64,000 nt of DNA from Candidatus Faecalibacterium gallistercoris (GCA_019116585.1 DXBJ01000005.1:18140-82139); one strand, 5' to 3'. Numbered from the stretch's first letter, positions 26,372 through 35,348 are shown. Notes: a model not told the origin generated them from the letters alone. Program-made: numbers and translations.

Positions 26372-27811
26372 TCAGAACTTTTTCCAGGTCTCGGGCACGA
26401 ACAATAGCAGGAGCGGGAACAGCTCCAGCCGGCCGGCCAGCATATCGAAGGTCAGCACCAGCTTGGAAAAGCCGGAGTACAGCCCAAAGTTGGTCATGGG
26501 GCCCACCCCTTCCAGGCCGGGGCCGATGTTGTTGAAGGTGGCCGCCACCGCCGTGAAGTTGGTCACCAGGCTTTCGCCGTCCAGGCTGACCAGCAGCACC
26601 GACACCGCAAAAAGGATCACGTAGGCCGCCACAAAGACGTTGGTGGAACGGATGGTCTCCTGGTCCACCGGCTTGCCGTCCACCCGGACGGGGGTGACCA
26701 CGCTGGGGTGGAGGGTCTGGGCGATCTCCTTGCGGATGCTCTTGGCCAGGATGACCAGGCGGCTGATCTTCATGCCGCCGCCGGTGCTGCCGGCACAGGC
26801 GCCGATGAACATCAGCAGCACCAGGATGCTCTTGGCAAAGGAGGGCCACTGGTCAAAATCGCAGGTGGAAAAACCGGTGGTGGTGATGATGGACCCCACC
26901 TGGAAGGCCGCCTGCTGGATGGCCGTCAGCAGATCGGGGAACAGGCCCCGGATGTTCCAGCTGATAAGGGCGATGGCCGCCAGGATGACCCCGAAATACC
27001 AGCGCACCTCCTCGATCAGCACCTTGCGGAACTTGCCCCGGATGAGGTAGAAGTAGGCGCTGAAGTTGACGCCGAACAGGATCATCGAGATGGTGGTGAC
27101 CACCTGGATGTAGGGGGAGTAGCTGGCCATGCTGTCGTTTTTGATGCCAAAGCCGCCGGTGCCTGCCGAGCCGAAGGTGATCAGCAGGCTGTCCATCAGG
27201 GGGCAGCCCCCCGCCAGCATAAAAACGATCTGGATGACGGTCATGCCCAGATAGATGGTGTAGAGGATGGCGGCGGTCTGGCGGACGGAGGGCACCATTT
27301 TTTCCACCTGGGGGCCGGGGCTTTCGGCTTTCATCAGATTGACATGGCTGCCGCCGGTCAGGGGCAGCACCGCCAGCAGAAAGACCAGGATGCCCATGCC
27401 CCCGATCCAGTGGGTGAAGCTGCGCCAGAACAGGATGCCCATGGGCAGGCTTTCGACATCGGCCAGCACCGACGCGCCGGTGGTGGTGAAGCCGGACACC
27501 GTCTCGAACAGCGCCTCGATGGGGTCGGGGATGGCGCCCGACAGCACGAAGGGCACCGCCCCCATCACACTGATGAGCACCCAGGTCAGGGCGGCGGTGA
27601 CGCAGCCCTCCCGCATATAAAAGATCTTGCGGCGGGGCTTGATGCGGGTCAGCGCGCCGCCGGTCAGGCCGCACAGCACGATGGTGAACAGGAACACCTG
27701 CAGCACGTCCCACTCCCCGTAGAGCGCGCTGACCAGGGCGGGCAGGCCCATCAGGGCGCCCTCGCACAGCAGGATGTAGCCCAGCAGCCGGAATACGATG
27801 GCGTAATTCAT
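26372..27811 (-). CDS. trkH: TrkH/KtrB-family potassium channel subunit
   Basis: 479 aa, about ten membrane segments in four M1-P-M2 repeats. Selectivity-filter regions are visible: GFTTTGASVL, FGSAGTGGFG, ITTTGFSTCDF and NNIGPGLEGVG, each with the conserved Gly. It forms the K+ path of a Trk/Ktr system with the regulatory protein encoded upstream, whose stop overlaps its start by four bases (ATGA). Confidence 0.93.
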   Translation of the reverse strand: MNYAIVFRLLGYILLCEGALMGLPALVSALYGEWDVLQVFLFTIVLCGLTGGALTRIKPRRKIFYMREGCVTAALTWVLISVMGAVPFVLSGAIPDPIEALFETVSGFTTTGASVLADVESLPMGILFWRSFTHWIGGMGILVFLLAVLPLTGGSHVNLMKAESPGPQVEKMVPSVRQTAAILYTIYLGMTVIQIVFMLAGGCPLMDSLLITFGSAGTGGFGIKNDSMASYSPYIQVVTTISMILFGVNFSAYFYLIRGKFRKVLIEEVRWYFGVILAAIALISWNIRGLFPDLLTAIQQAAFQVGSIITTTGFSTCDFDQWPSFAKSILVLLMFIGACAGSTGGGMKISRLVILAKSIRKEIAQTLHPSVVTPVRVDGKPVDQETIRSTNVFVAAYVILFAVSVLLVSLDGESLVTNFTAVAATFNNIGPGLEGVGPMTNFGLYSGFSKLVLTFDMLAGRLELFPLLLLFVPETWKKF

Positions 27812-29184
27812 CTGCGCGCGCCCCCCTGCCCGGCCACGATGTCCCGCAGGTCATGCAGGCCGTGCTGTAGGGTGACGACGATGACGGTATCCCCCAGCTG
27901 GATGGTGTCGCCGCCGCGGGGGATGATGATCTGGTCCCCGCGGGTGATGCAGCACAGCAGCAGGTTGGGCTTCAGGTGCAGCTCGCTCAGGGGCACGCCG
28001 GTGGCCGGGCTGACCTCGTGGACGGTGAACTCCAGCGCCTCCACCCGGTCGTCCAGGATGCGGTACAGGGTCTTGATGTTGCTGCCGGCCTCGTTTTGCA
28101 GGGCGCGGACATACTGGACGATAAAGTCGCAGGTCATGTACTTGGGGTAGATGACGCTGCCCAGGTCAAAGCTGTTCAGGATCTCGTCGAACTCCAGCCG
28201 GTTGATCTTGGTCACCCGCTTGGCGTCCGAGTGGTTGCTGGCAAACAGGGACAGCAGGATGTTCTCCTCGTCCATGTTGGTCAGGGCCACGAAGGCCTCG
28301 GCCGAGGCCAGCCCCTCGCTGAGCAGGAAGCTGCGGTTGGAGCCGTCCTCGCACAGGATCTGGGCGGCGGGCAGCTCCTCGGCCAGATAGTCGCAGCGGG
28401 CCAGGTCCCGCTCGATGATCCGCACCTTGATCCTGTTCTCCAGCAGGTACTGGCTCAGATAGAAGGCGATGGCCCCGCCGCCCACGATCATGGCGTTTTT
28501 GACCGGGGCCACCGGGATGCCCAGCCGGGTAAAGAACTGCTGGGCCTTGTCCGGCGTGGCCAAAAAGGTGACCAGGTCCCCGCTGCGCAGCACAAAACTG
28601 CCGTCCGGGATGGTGACGGTCTTGCCCCGCTCCACCGCGCAGACCAGGATGTCGCACCCCATCCGGGCGGGGATGTCGCGGATGGGCATCCCGTCCAGAC
28701 CGTGGGCCTGGGTCAGGGCAAACTTGATCAGCTGGACCCGCCCCCCCGCAAAGGTGTCGATCTTGGACGCCCCGGGGAAGCGCAGCAGCCGCGAGATCTC
28801 CATCGCGGCGCTCATCTCGGGGTTGATGATGGCCGAGATGCCGGTCTGCTGGCGGATAAAGTCCAGCTCGTGGCTGTAAGACGGGTTGCGCACCCGGGCG
28901 ATGGTGTGGCGGCTGCCCGCCTTTTTGGCAAACATGCAGCACAGCAGGTTCAGCTCGTCCGAGCCGGTGATGGCGATAAAGACGTCGTTGTCCTCGATGC
29001 CCGCCTCGGACAGGGTGGCGATGGACGAGCCGTTGCCCACCACCCCCAACACGTCGTAGGCCTGGACGATCTGCTCCACCCGGGCCTTGTTGGTGTCGAT
29101 GACGGTGACGCTGTGGCCCTCTTCGCTGAGCTGGCGGGCCAGGGCTGTGCCCACCTTGCCGCCGCCCACAAGTATGATCTTCAC
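27808..29184 (-). CDS. trkA: Trk potassium-uptake regulatory protein TrkA
   Basis: 458 aa. Two RCK_N/RCK_C tandem units: Rossmann starts MKIILVGGGKVG (residue 1) and AMIVGGGAIAFYL (about 228), each followed by a TrkA-C domain. It binds nucleotides on the cytosolic side and gates TrkH. I start it at GTG 29184, matching the family's MKII start; TTG 29190 two codons earlier lies closer to AAAGG and cannot be excluded. Confidence 0.93.
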   Translation of the reverse strand: MKIILVGGGKVGTALARQLSEEGHSVTVIDTNKARVEQIVQAYDVLGVVGNGSSIATLSEAGIEDNDVFIAITGSDELNLLCCMFAKKAGSRHTIARVRNPSYSHELDFIRQQTGISAIINPEMSAAMEISRLLRFPGASKIDTFAGGRVQLIKFALTQAHGLDGMPIRDIPARMGCDILVCAVERGKTVTIPDGSFVLRSGDLVTFLATPDKAQQFFTRLGIPVAPVKNAMIVGGGAIAFYLSQYLLENRIKVRIIERDLARCDYLAEELPAAQILCEDGSNRSFLLSEGLASAEAFVALTNMDEENILLSLFASNHSDAKRVTKINRLEFDEILNSFDLGSVIYPKYMTCDFIVQYVRALQNEAGSNIKTLYRILDDRVEALEFTVHEVSPATGVPLSELHLKPNLLLCCITRGDQIIIPRGGDTIQLGDTVIVVTLQHGLHDLRDIVAGQGGARR

Positions 29185-29237
29185 ATGCAAGCATCCTTTC
29201 TCTCAAAAACGCGCCGGGCCGCAGCCCGGAAGCTGTC

Positions 29238-29249
29238 TGTATTCTAGCA
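29238..29249 (-). promoter_or_regulatory. Extended -10 of trkA-trkH
   Basis: Minus strand TGCTAGAAT (TAGAAT at 29241-29246) about 57 bases before the trkA start. No clear -35. Confidence 0.45.
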
Positions 29250-29300
29250 CACTTTGGGGGAAAGGTCTATAGACAGGCAGTCTGCTGCGGTCCGGGGCAC

Positions 29301-29330
29301 AAAAAATCCCCCGTCCGGCGGACGGGGGAT
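29301..29330 (-). terminator. Terminator of the J-domain operon
   Basis: ATCCCCCGTCC pairs with GGACGGGGGAT; on the minus strand it is followed by TTTTTT. Confidence 0.85.
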
Positions 29331-29355
29331 GTGTCGGTGTGGATGTGCCGGCGTG

Positions 29356-30117
29356 TCAGAACGGCCGGTAGAAGAACCAGCGGTTGCCGCAGCAGCAGTT
29401 GCACAGCAGGTTGAGCAGGATCATGGACCAGCACCACCGCATGATGCCGCCGCCCCCGGAGGAGTAGGTGGTCTGGGCGCGGTAGCTCTGGCCGGGGTCC
29501 TGCATCCGGTTCAGGTGGGCGCGGTACTCGGTGTTGTTGGGGTCCAGCTGGACGGCCCGGCGGGCGTCCTGCAGGGCGTCGATGGCCCGGCCCAGGCCCT
29601 CGTTGGCCAGGCTGGACAGGTAGTACCAGCGGGCGCTGCGCTCCCGCTGGGCGTCCAGGACGCGGCGGGCCTCGGCGTAGCGCCGGTTGACGATATAATT
29701 GCGGGCCGCCTGCATCTCGACGGAGTCGGCGCCGGAGGCGCTGGGGCCCTGCTGGCTGTAGCCGCCGTACTCAAAGCCCCCAAAACCGCCGAAGCCTCCA
29801 AACCCGAAGGGGTCGAAGCCATAAAAACCCCCGTCGTAGCCGCCCTGACCGTAGCTGCCGCCCTGCTGGTAGCTCTGCTGGCTGTAGCCGCCGTAACCCT
29901 GCTGGCTGTAGCCGCCCCCTGCGCCGGGCTGGGGGCCGGTGTCCCCCTTGACGATGGCGTCGTAGGCCGCCTGCACCTCTTTGAAGTGCTCCTCGGCGGT
30001 CGGGTCGTTGGGGTTCAGGTCAGGGTGCCAGCGCTTGCACTGGGCGCGGTAGGCCTTTTTGATCTCTTCCTCGCTGGCACCCCGCTGGATGCCCAGGACC
30101 TCATAGGGATCTCTCAT
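29356..30117 (-). CDS. J-domain protein with prion-like Gly/Tyr/Ser/Gln linker
   Basis: 253 aa. N-terminal J domain ([20 protein letters not shown], then the HPD tripeptide in RWHPDLN at about residues 30-36), which would stimulate DnaK ATPase. Residues about 65-130 are low complexity with several GYSQQ-like units and FGGFGGF runs, resembling prion-like domains. A TPR-like helical part follows ([29 protein letters not shown]), then a hydrophobic, Cys-rich tail ([12 protein letters not shown]) that may insert in the membrane. It lacks the zinc-finger and C-terminal domains of true DnaJ. Last gene of a three-gene unit but with its own promoter candidate. Confidence 0.85.
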   Translation of the reverse strand: MRDPYEVLGIQRGASEEEIKKAYRAQCKRWHPDLNPNDPTAEEHFKEVQAAYDAIVKGDTGPQPGAGGGYSQQGYGGYSQQSYQQGGSYGQGGYDGGFYGFDPFGFGGFGGFGGFEYGGYSQQGPSASGADSVEMQAARNYIVNRRYAEARRVLDAQRERSARWYYLSSLANEGLGRAIDALQDARRAVQLDPNNTEYRAHLNRMQDPGQSYRAQTTYSSGGGGIMRWCWSMILLNLLCNCCCGNRWFFYRPF

Positions 30118-30184
30118 TCAAACGTTTCCTCACAACTCTCTATGCTGGCGGGGGCGTGCCCCGGATCACTCACAAATCGAAACT

Positions 30185-30213
30185 ATTCTAGCCTATCGGA
30201 GCGCGAAAAGCAA
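30185..30213 (-). promoter_or_regulatory. Candidate promoter of the J-domain gene
   Basis: Minus strand: TTGCTT (30208-30213), 17-base spacer, TAGAAT (30185-30190), 68 bases before the start. It lies past the stop of the DUF5685 gene. Confidence 0.55.
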
Positions 30214-30229
30214 GCCCCCGGCCCCCGGT

Positions 30230-31069
30230 TCAGGGGGTCTGGGGTTGTTTTTTTCGGTTTTTTACGTTGTATTTGAGCCATATGCCGGAATAGAGGATGT
30301 TTTCCAGCAGATCGACGTCCTCCACGCAGGGCAGACGGCGGAAAGCCGCCGCCGCCCGGGCCAGCAGCAGCTCGAAGATCTCCCGCATCTGCTGCTCGTA
30401 GTCGGGGGCGGCGGCAAGGCTTTTCAGGGGGTTGTAGGCCCCCCGGCGCTTGTCCCGCTCCAGGTCGTCCCAGGCGTCCAGCAGGTAGATGTATTGGCCG
30501 ATGGATGCCCCGATGGTCCGCAGCTCGCCGGACCACCGGTCCTGCCGGTAGTCGAACAGCTCGGCCATCAGCCCCCCAAAGCTGCCCGCCACCAGGTCCA
30601 GGTCCTCGCAGCCGGCGGCCTCGTATTCCGCCAGCTGGGCCAGCCCCTCGGTGATGGCCCGGCACGGACGGGGCCAGCGGGCCTCCACCGCCCGGCGGTG
30701 CTGGTCCAGCATTTTCATATAGCCGAGGCCCACCGGGCTGCGGTCGTCCTCCCATTTGTCCCTGGCGCTGTAGTAGTGCAGGGCCAGCCCGATGTCGGCG
30801 CAGTAGTCGGTGGGGCCGCTGTAGCGCCAGTCGATGGGGCGGATGGGGTGCACCGGGCACCGCCCATGCCCGGTGACGGCGGGGGTCTCGCCCTCGTACA
30901 GGCTGGACAGCAGCAGGTTGAGGAAGGTCAGGTCGTAGCTGAGGGTCAGCCGCCCGGCCATGCCGTGCAGCGCCGATGCCCGGCGGCACAGCCCGCAATA
31001 GGCGGTGCGGTACCGCCAGCGGGTCTCCGGGGTCATGGTCTGCTGGTCGGGTATGATATAGCCGAACAT
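30230..31069 (-). CDS. DUF5685-family protein
   Basis: 279 aa. The start MFGYIIPDQQTM, the AYCGLCRRASALHG cysteine motif and the LLLSSLYEGE helix are typical of DUF5685 proteins, which are widespread in Clostridia and often encoded beside small J-domain proteins. Further conserved Cys/His (CPVHPI, YCADIGLALHYY), a polar SFGGLMAELFDYR helix and IYLLDAWDDLERD suggest a mostly helical, possibly metal-binding or prenyltransferase-like fold. Function unknown. The start is one base after the stop of the upstream zinc-ribbon gene. Confidence 0.8.
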   Translation of the reverse strand: MFGYIIPDQQTMTPETRWRYRTAYCGLCRRASALHGMAGRLTLSYDLTFLNLLLSSLYEGETPAVTGHGRCPVHPIRPIDWRYSGPTDYCADIGLALHYYSARDKWEDDRSPVGLGYMKMLDQHRRAVEARWPRPCRAITEGLAQLAEYEAAGCEDLDLVAGSFGGLMAELFDYRQDRWSGELRTIGASIGQYIYLLDAWDDLERDKRRGAYNPLKSLAAAPDYEQQMREIFELLLARAAAAFRRLPCVEDVDLLENILYSGIWLKYNVKNRKKQPQTP

Positions 31070-31070
31070 A

Positions 31071-31466
31071 TCAGCTCTTTTTGATGAACTGGGTGCCGCA
31101 CCGGGGGCAGGAGATCTCGATCCGGCCCCGGCCCTTGGGCACCCGCAGCATCTGGCGGCACTTGGGGCAGCGGTAGTAGCGGTAGGTGTTGCGGTCGGCC
31201 CAGCGCCGTTTGACCCCTTTCCACTTGCCGGCCAGCCGCTCCTGGAAGGAGCAGAACCTGTAGTTCTCCTCGGTGCGGCGGGAGATGTTGCGGCTGAAGG
31301 TGCGGAAATAGCAGTAGATCAGCGCGGCCAGCCCCAGCCAGGTGAACAGCCCCAGCCTGGTGAGCAGGCTGACCAGCAGCAGCGCCACCGCCAGGATGCT
31401 GAGGAACTGGTTCAAGGCGTCGGTGCCGTACCGCCCTGCCATGAACTGACGGAATTTTTCACGCAT
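31071..31466 (-). CDS. Membrane-anchored zinc-ribbon protein
   Basis: 131 aa. Two closely spaced membrane segments (about residues 20-52), a basic stretch and a C-terminal zinc ribbon with CPKC and CPRC about 20 residues apart. No enzyme motif. First gene of the zinc-ribbon/DUF5685/J-domain unit; the near-zero spacing to the next gene supports a shared role, perhaps handling membrane or nascent proteins with the Hsp70 system (inference). Start 31466 is preceded by AGGGGGTATTTTACTT. Confidence 0.75.
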   Translation of the reverse strand: MREKFRQFMAGRYGTDALNQFLSILAVALLLVSLLTRLGLFTWLGLAALIYCYFRTFSRNISRRTEENYRFCSFQERLAGKWKGVKRRWADRNTYRYYRCPKCRQMLRVPKGRGRIEISCPRCGTQFIKKS

Positions 31467-31594
31467 AAGTAAAATACCCCCTGTAAAGGCCCTCCCGCGT
31501 TGGCAGGCAGGAGGGCGGAGTGTGAATCGTATTGGTTACAGTATGCCAGATGGAAATGATAAAAGTTTGAACAGACTGCAAAGCAACCGTAAAA

Positions 31595-31620
31595 ACCCGC
31601 GGAAAACCTAGTTTTCCCGC
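31595..31620 (-). terminator. Possible terminator overlapping the GH2 stop codon
   Basis: GGAAAAC-CTA-GTTTTCC (31601-31617) forms a 7-bp stem with the stop codon in its loop; the minus-strand sequence continues into GCGGGTTTTT. The five bases between stem and T-run weaken the case. Confidence 0.4.
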
Positions 31621-34019
31621 CGGCGGATGATGACGGAGGCCTCGGTGTCGAGGGCCCCCTCCATCCTGCAGTGCACCGTGGCGCGGCCGGCCACCCCCTC
31701 GGTGGCAAGGTACGCGCCGGCCATGCCCCCCCGCAGGGGGACGACGGAGGGCCCGATCAGGTGGGCGGGGCCCTCCACCGAGAGCTGGACCGCCTCGCTG
31801 CAATAGGGCAGCAGGCAGCCGTTCTGGTCGATGGCCCGCAGGGCGATGGCGGCGCAGTCCCAGGCGGGGCCGTCGGTGAGGATGGCGTTGCGGACGGTGC
31901 ACTCCAGCCGGACCCGCTGCACCGGCTCCTGCACCACGGTGCGGACCACCCGCTCCCGCCAGACCGCTTCGAACCGGAAGGCGCCCGGCGGCCCTCCCAG
32001 CGTCCCGATGTAGGTGCGGTAAAGCCGGCCCAGGGTGGCCTCGTTCATCCGCAAAGCGCGCATCAGGCGGGACAGACGGGCCCGCAGCAGAGGCGAAGGG
32101 GCGGCGGGGTCCCGCCGCAGGGCGTTCAGGCAGGCGGCCAGCTGGACCGCTTCGCCGTGGGCGATGCCCTCGTATTTTTCCAGCAGGGGGCCCACAAAGT
32201 CGTCGATCTGGATGGGCGGGTGGGCCAGGGCGGCAAACCGGCCCTGGCGGTCCGGGGTGAACACGGCGATCAGGTCCCCGTCCCGGTACATCCGCACCGC
32301 GTCGGCGTTGGTGAAAGCCCAGCACCCCCCGGGGTACCCGGCGGGCATGTCCCCGAAGGCCGCCGCCGGCGATACCTCCAGCACGATGTCGGAGGGCACC
32401 CGGGGGGACTTCTGGCTGGCAAAGACGGCGGCCGCCAGCTTGGGGTTGCGGAACAGGTCCATCACGCCCTGGTAGCTGACCCGGTCCCCGCTGCCGTAGG
32501 CGGGGTGGACGTTGTAGTCGGTCATGCACCAGCCAAAGCTGCCGGCCACCCCCGGCTGGGCCGACGCATCGTTGAGGACGGCGGCGTAGCGCAGCGCCTG
32601 GCTCAGCCGGGCGGCCCCGCTGTCAAAGCTCTTGGCGGGGTACATCATCCCGCCGTACCCGCTGACGAGGTAGCCCCGCCGCATATCGGGGGTGACGCTG
32701 GCTTTGGGCAGGCAGCCCGCCCCCGCCCCGGCCCCCGCAAAGGAAAAGTCGTCGTAGGCGTACACGTCCTCCAGCAGCTGGCTTTTTTTGGTGCGCCGGG
32801 TGCCGGCGGTGGGCCGGGTGGGGTCCAGCCGGCGGGCGGCTTCGTTGGTCTTTTTGTAAAATGCGTCGTCGTCGGCGCTGCCCGCCACCCGCACCCCCCA
32901 CAGGAACACGCTGGGGTGGTTGCGGCACTGGCAGACCATCTCCCGGCAGTTCTGCAGGGCCTGGGCCTTCCAGGCGGGGCCGCCGATGTGCCGCTGGCCC
33001 GGCATCTCCACAAAGGCCAGCAGGCCCAGCTCGTCGCAGGCGTCCAGAAAAGCGGGGCTGGGCGGGCAGCAGCACCGCACCGCGTTGCAGCCCAGGTCTT
33101 TTTTCAGCACCTGGGCGTCCATCCGCTGGAGGCTGTCGGGCATGGCGTAGCCCTGATAGGGCCAGCTCTGGGCCCGCACCAGGCCCCGCAGCTCGGTGCG
33201 GGCGCCGTTCAGGTACAGCCCGCCGGCCACGAACTGGATGGTGCGGAACCCGAAGCGGATCACCTTCTGGTCCAGCACGCGGTCGGGCAGGCCGCTGGTG
33301 CCGGGGCGGATCAGCCGCACGGTCAGGGTGTACAGGGTGGGGTGCTCGCAGCTCCAGGGCTGGACCCCGTTCAGGGTGCCGCTGATGGGCAGGGCCAGCT
33401 CGCCCATATAGGCGGCCCGCCGCCCCGAGGGGGCGCGGATCTCGGCCTCCAGCGCGCAGCCCACCGTCTCGCCCTCGGCGGCGGAATAGATGCGGAACGC
33501 CCCGTCCATCCCCGCCTGGATGAACACATCCCGCAGCCAGGCGTTTTCTTTCACGTCCAGGCAGACCCCGCGGTACAGCCCGCCGTAGGTCAGGGCCTCG
33601 GTCTGGCCGCCAAAGGGCGGGATGTCCAGGGTCTCGCGGCTGTCGCAGCGGACGGCCAGGACGTTTTCTTCCCCCAGGCGGACCGCCCCGGTCAGGTTGA
33701 CGGTAAAGGCGGTGTACCCGCAGGCGTGGTGGCCCACCCGCTGGCCGTTGCAGTAGACAGTGGCCTCATGGGCCGCCGCCCCAAAGGTCAGCAGCAGGGT
33801 GCGGCCCTCCCAGCTTTTGGGCGCAGTGAACACCCGCCGGTAGCCGCTGACCAGCTGATAGTCGTTTTCGTTGCAGTAGTTAAAGGGCAGCGTTTTGACG
33901 GTGTGGGGCAGGCGGACCGGCTCCAGGGGCAGGCCGCAGGCGGGCTCCAGCAGGGCCGGGGTGAACTGCGGGGTGAAAGACCAGCCGTCGTTCCAGTCAA
34001 AATGTTCGGTGCGTTCCAT
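31608..34019 (-). CDS. Glycoside hydrolase family 2-like protein lacking both catalytic glutamates
   Basis: 803 aa from the ATG behind GGAGGAGCAAACGCCAG. The order is that of GH2: N-terminal jelly roll (DWNDGWSFTPQF; VRLPHT; GYRRVFTAPKSWEGR), immunoglobulin-like domain, TIM barrel from about residue 270 and a C-terminal beta domain. In GH2 relatives the acid/base Glu lies in WSLGNE or WGVRINES and the nucleophile about 75 residues later in (V/S)E(Y/F)xG. Here these read NHPSVFLWGVRVAGSAD with Gly380 and YLVSGYGGMMYP with Gly454, 74 residues apart, so both glutamates are glycine. No signal peptide. Fold certain, hydrolase activity doubtful. Its neighbours suggest no sugar pathway. Confidence 0.85.
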   Translation of the reverse strand: MERTEHFDWNDGWSFTPQFTPALLEPACGLPLEPVRLPHTVKTLPFNYCNENDYQLVSGYRRVFTAPKSWEGRTLLLTFGAAAHEATVYCNGQRVGHHACGYTAFTVNLTGAVRLGEENVLAVRCDSRETLDIPPFGGQTEALTYGGLYRGVCLDVKENAWLRDVFIQAGMDGAFRIYSAAEGETVGCALEAEIRAPSGRRAAYMGELALPISGTLNGVQPWSCEHPTLYTLTVRLIRPGTSGLPDRVLDQKVIRFGFRTIQFVAGGLYLNGARTELRGLVRAQSWPYQGYAMPDSLQRMDAQVLKKDLGCNAVRCCCPPSPAFLDACDELGLLAFVEMPGQRHIGGPAWKAQALQNCREMVCQCRNHPSVFLWGVRVAGSADDDAFYKKTNEAARRLDPTRPTAGTRRTKKSQLLEDVYAYDDFSFAGAGAGAGCLPKASVTPDMRRGYLVSGYGGMMYPAKSFDSGAARLSQALRYAAVLNDASAQPGVAGSFGWCMTDYNVHPAYGSGDRVSYQGVMDLFRNPKLAAAVFASQKSPRVPSDIVLEVSPAAAFGDMPAGYPGGCWAFTNADAVRMYRDGDLIAVFTPDRQGRFAALAHPPIQIDDFVGPLLEKYEGIAHGEAVQLAACLNALRRDPAAPSPLLRARLSRLMRALRMNEATLGRLYRTYIGTLGGPPGAFRFEAVWRERVVRTVVQEPVQRVRLECTVRNAILTDGPAWDCAAIALRAIDQNGCLLPYCSEAVQLSVEGPAHLIGPSVVPLRGGMAGAYLATEGVAGRATVHCRMEGALDTEASVIIRRREN

Positions 34020-34061
34020 CTGGCGTTTGCTCCTCCCTGTCCGGGCAGGACCGGATTTTAC

Positions 34062-34090
34062 ATAATAAATCAGTCTTATAGTAGCACAAA
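34062..34090 (-). promoter_or_regulatory. Candidate GH2 promoter
   Basis: Minus strand: TTTGTG (34085-34090), 17-base spacer, TATTAT (34062-34067). Confidence 0.5.
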
Positions 34091-34177
34091 GATATGAACG
34101 AATAAAGAATCCGCGCCGCCCTTCTGAAAAATTTTTGGCGAAAACGGGGACAACCGCGCCGCCCCAGGCCCCAAGGC

Positions 34178-34206
34178 TTGACAACCGCGCCCCGCTCTGC
34201 AATAAT
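34178..34206 (+). promoter_or_regulatory. rsmD promoter
   Basis: Perfect TTGACA at 34178-34183, 17-base spacer, AATAAT at 34201-34206 behind TG. A 12-base direct repeat, GACAACCGCGCC, occurs at 34149-34160 and again at 34180-34191 overlapping the -35. Confidence 0.7.
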
Positions 34207-34291
34207 GAAGGGAACAAGGCGCCCGCCGCGGCGCAGAGCAGCAGCTGGCTGAACCATAAAAGGCAGTGATGGATGAAAGGAGCGGATACAG

Positions 34292-34864
34292 ATGCGCGTG
34301 ATCGCAGGAGAGGCCCGGGGCCGCCGGTTGGAGGCGCTGCCCGGCACAGATGTGACCCGCCCGACTCTGGACCAGGTCAAGGAGGCGATGTTCAGCATCG
34401 TACAGTTCGACCTGCCGGGGGCCCGGGTGCTGGATCTTTTTGCCGGCAGCGGCCAGCTGGGCATCGAGGCGCTGTCCCGCGGGGCGGCGCGGTGCGTTTT
34501 TCTGGACCAGAACCGGGAGGCGGCCGCCGTGGTGATGCGCAACTGCAAGGCCTGCGGCCTGTTTGACCGCAGCCGGGTCAGCGTGGGGGATGCCGCGCGC
34601 TGGCTGTCGGCCTGCCATGAGATGTTCGATCTGGTGCTGCTGGACCCGCCTTTCCGCCAGGGGATGCTGGAGGAGATCCTGCCCGCGGTGGAAAAGGTGG
34701 TGGCGCCCGGCGGCATCGTCCTGTGCGAGAGCGAGGCAAAGCTGGTCCTGCCCGCCGAGGTGGGCAGCCTGGTGCTGCGCAAGCAGTACCGCTACGGCCG
34801 CGTGCTGCTGTGGCGGTATACAAAGCCCCGCCCCGCCGAAGCGGAAGGGGGAGACACCGTATGA
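34292..34864 (+). CDS. rsmD: 16S rRNA (guanine966-N2)-methyltransferase
   Basis: 190 aa. SAM-dependent methyltransferase with MRVIAGEARGRRL at the start, TRPTLDQVKEAMFSI, the SAM-binding LDLFAGSGQLGIEALSRGA (about residues 48-66) and the catalytic LLDPPF (NPPY-type motif, about 118-123). Methylates G966 in the 30S subunit. Start follows AAAGGAGCGGATACAG. Overlaps the next gene by four bases (ATGA). Confidence 0.94.
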   Translation: MRVIAGEARGRRLEALPGTDVTRPTLDQVKEAMFSIVQFDLPGARVLDLFAGSGQLGIEALSRGAARCVFLDQNREAAAVVMRNCKACGLFDRSRVSVGDAARWLSACHEMFDLVLLDPPFRQGMLEEILPAVEKVVAPGGIVLCESEAKLVLPAEVGSLVLRKQYRYGRVLLWRYTKPRPAEAEGGDTV

Positions 34865-35325
34865 ACGTCAACGAACTGTTGGACACCATTGAAGATACTC
34901 TGGCCGAAAGCGCCAATATGCCCCTGTCGGGGGGCAAGCGGATCGTGGACGTGGACCAGATCCAGGAATACCTGGACGAGATCCGCGCCAACCTCCCCGG
35001 CGAGCTGCGCCAGGCCCAGGCCATCGTCAACGACCGGGGCCAGATCGTGGATTCGGCCAACGCCCAGGCCAAGGCCATCATCCGCCAGGCGGAGGAGCGG
35101 GCCCGGGTGCTGGTGAGCGAGTCCGAGATCGTCAAAAGCGCCCAGCAGCGGGCCGCCGAGATCATGGCCCAGGCCCAGGCCGAAAGCCGCACCCTGCGCC
35201 AGACCACCGCGGACTACTGCGACAATATGCTCAAGACCACCGAGGAGACCATGATCGCCAACGCCTCCCAGGTCAAAAATGTCCGCGCCAGCCTGCGCCA
35301 GCAGCCTAAAAAACAGCAGCCGTGA
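34861..35325 (+). CDS. Coiled-coil protein of unknown function
   Basis: 154 aa, translationally coupled to rsmD. Residues about 35-145 are an almost continuous amphipathic helix rich in Ala, Gln, Glu and Arg with no helix breaker (AQAIVNDRGQIVDSANAQAK; RAAEIMAQAQAESRTLRQ), like DivIVA-type or V-ATPase subunit E/H-type stalks. Relatives are sometimes named ATPase, but no nucleotide-binding motif is present. In Clostridia a gene of this kind commonly follows rsmD. Followed by a terminator. Confidence 0.75.
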   Translation: MNVNELLDTIEDTLAESANMPLSGGKRIVDVDQIQEYLDEIRANLPGELRQAQAIVNDRGQIVDSANAQAKAIIRQAEERARVLVSESEIVKSAQQRAAEIMAQAQAESRTLRQTTADYCDNMLKTTEETMIANASQVKNVRASLRQQPKKQQP

Positions 35326-35348
35326 ACGGCGATGTCCGTCCGGCCCAG

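Noticed and set aside
29356..30117. DnaJ chaperone proper
   Set aside because: Only the J domain is shared; the zinc-finger and client-binding domains are absent.
34861..35325. ATPase label often given to this family
   Set aside because: No Walker motif or other nucleotide-binding site; the protein is essentially a coiled coil.
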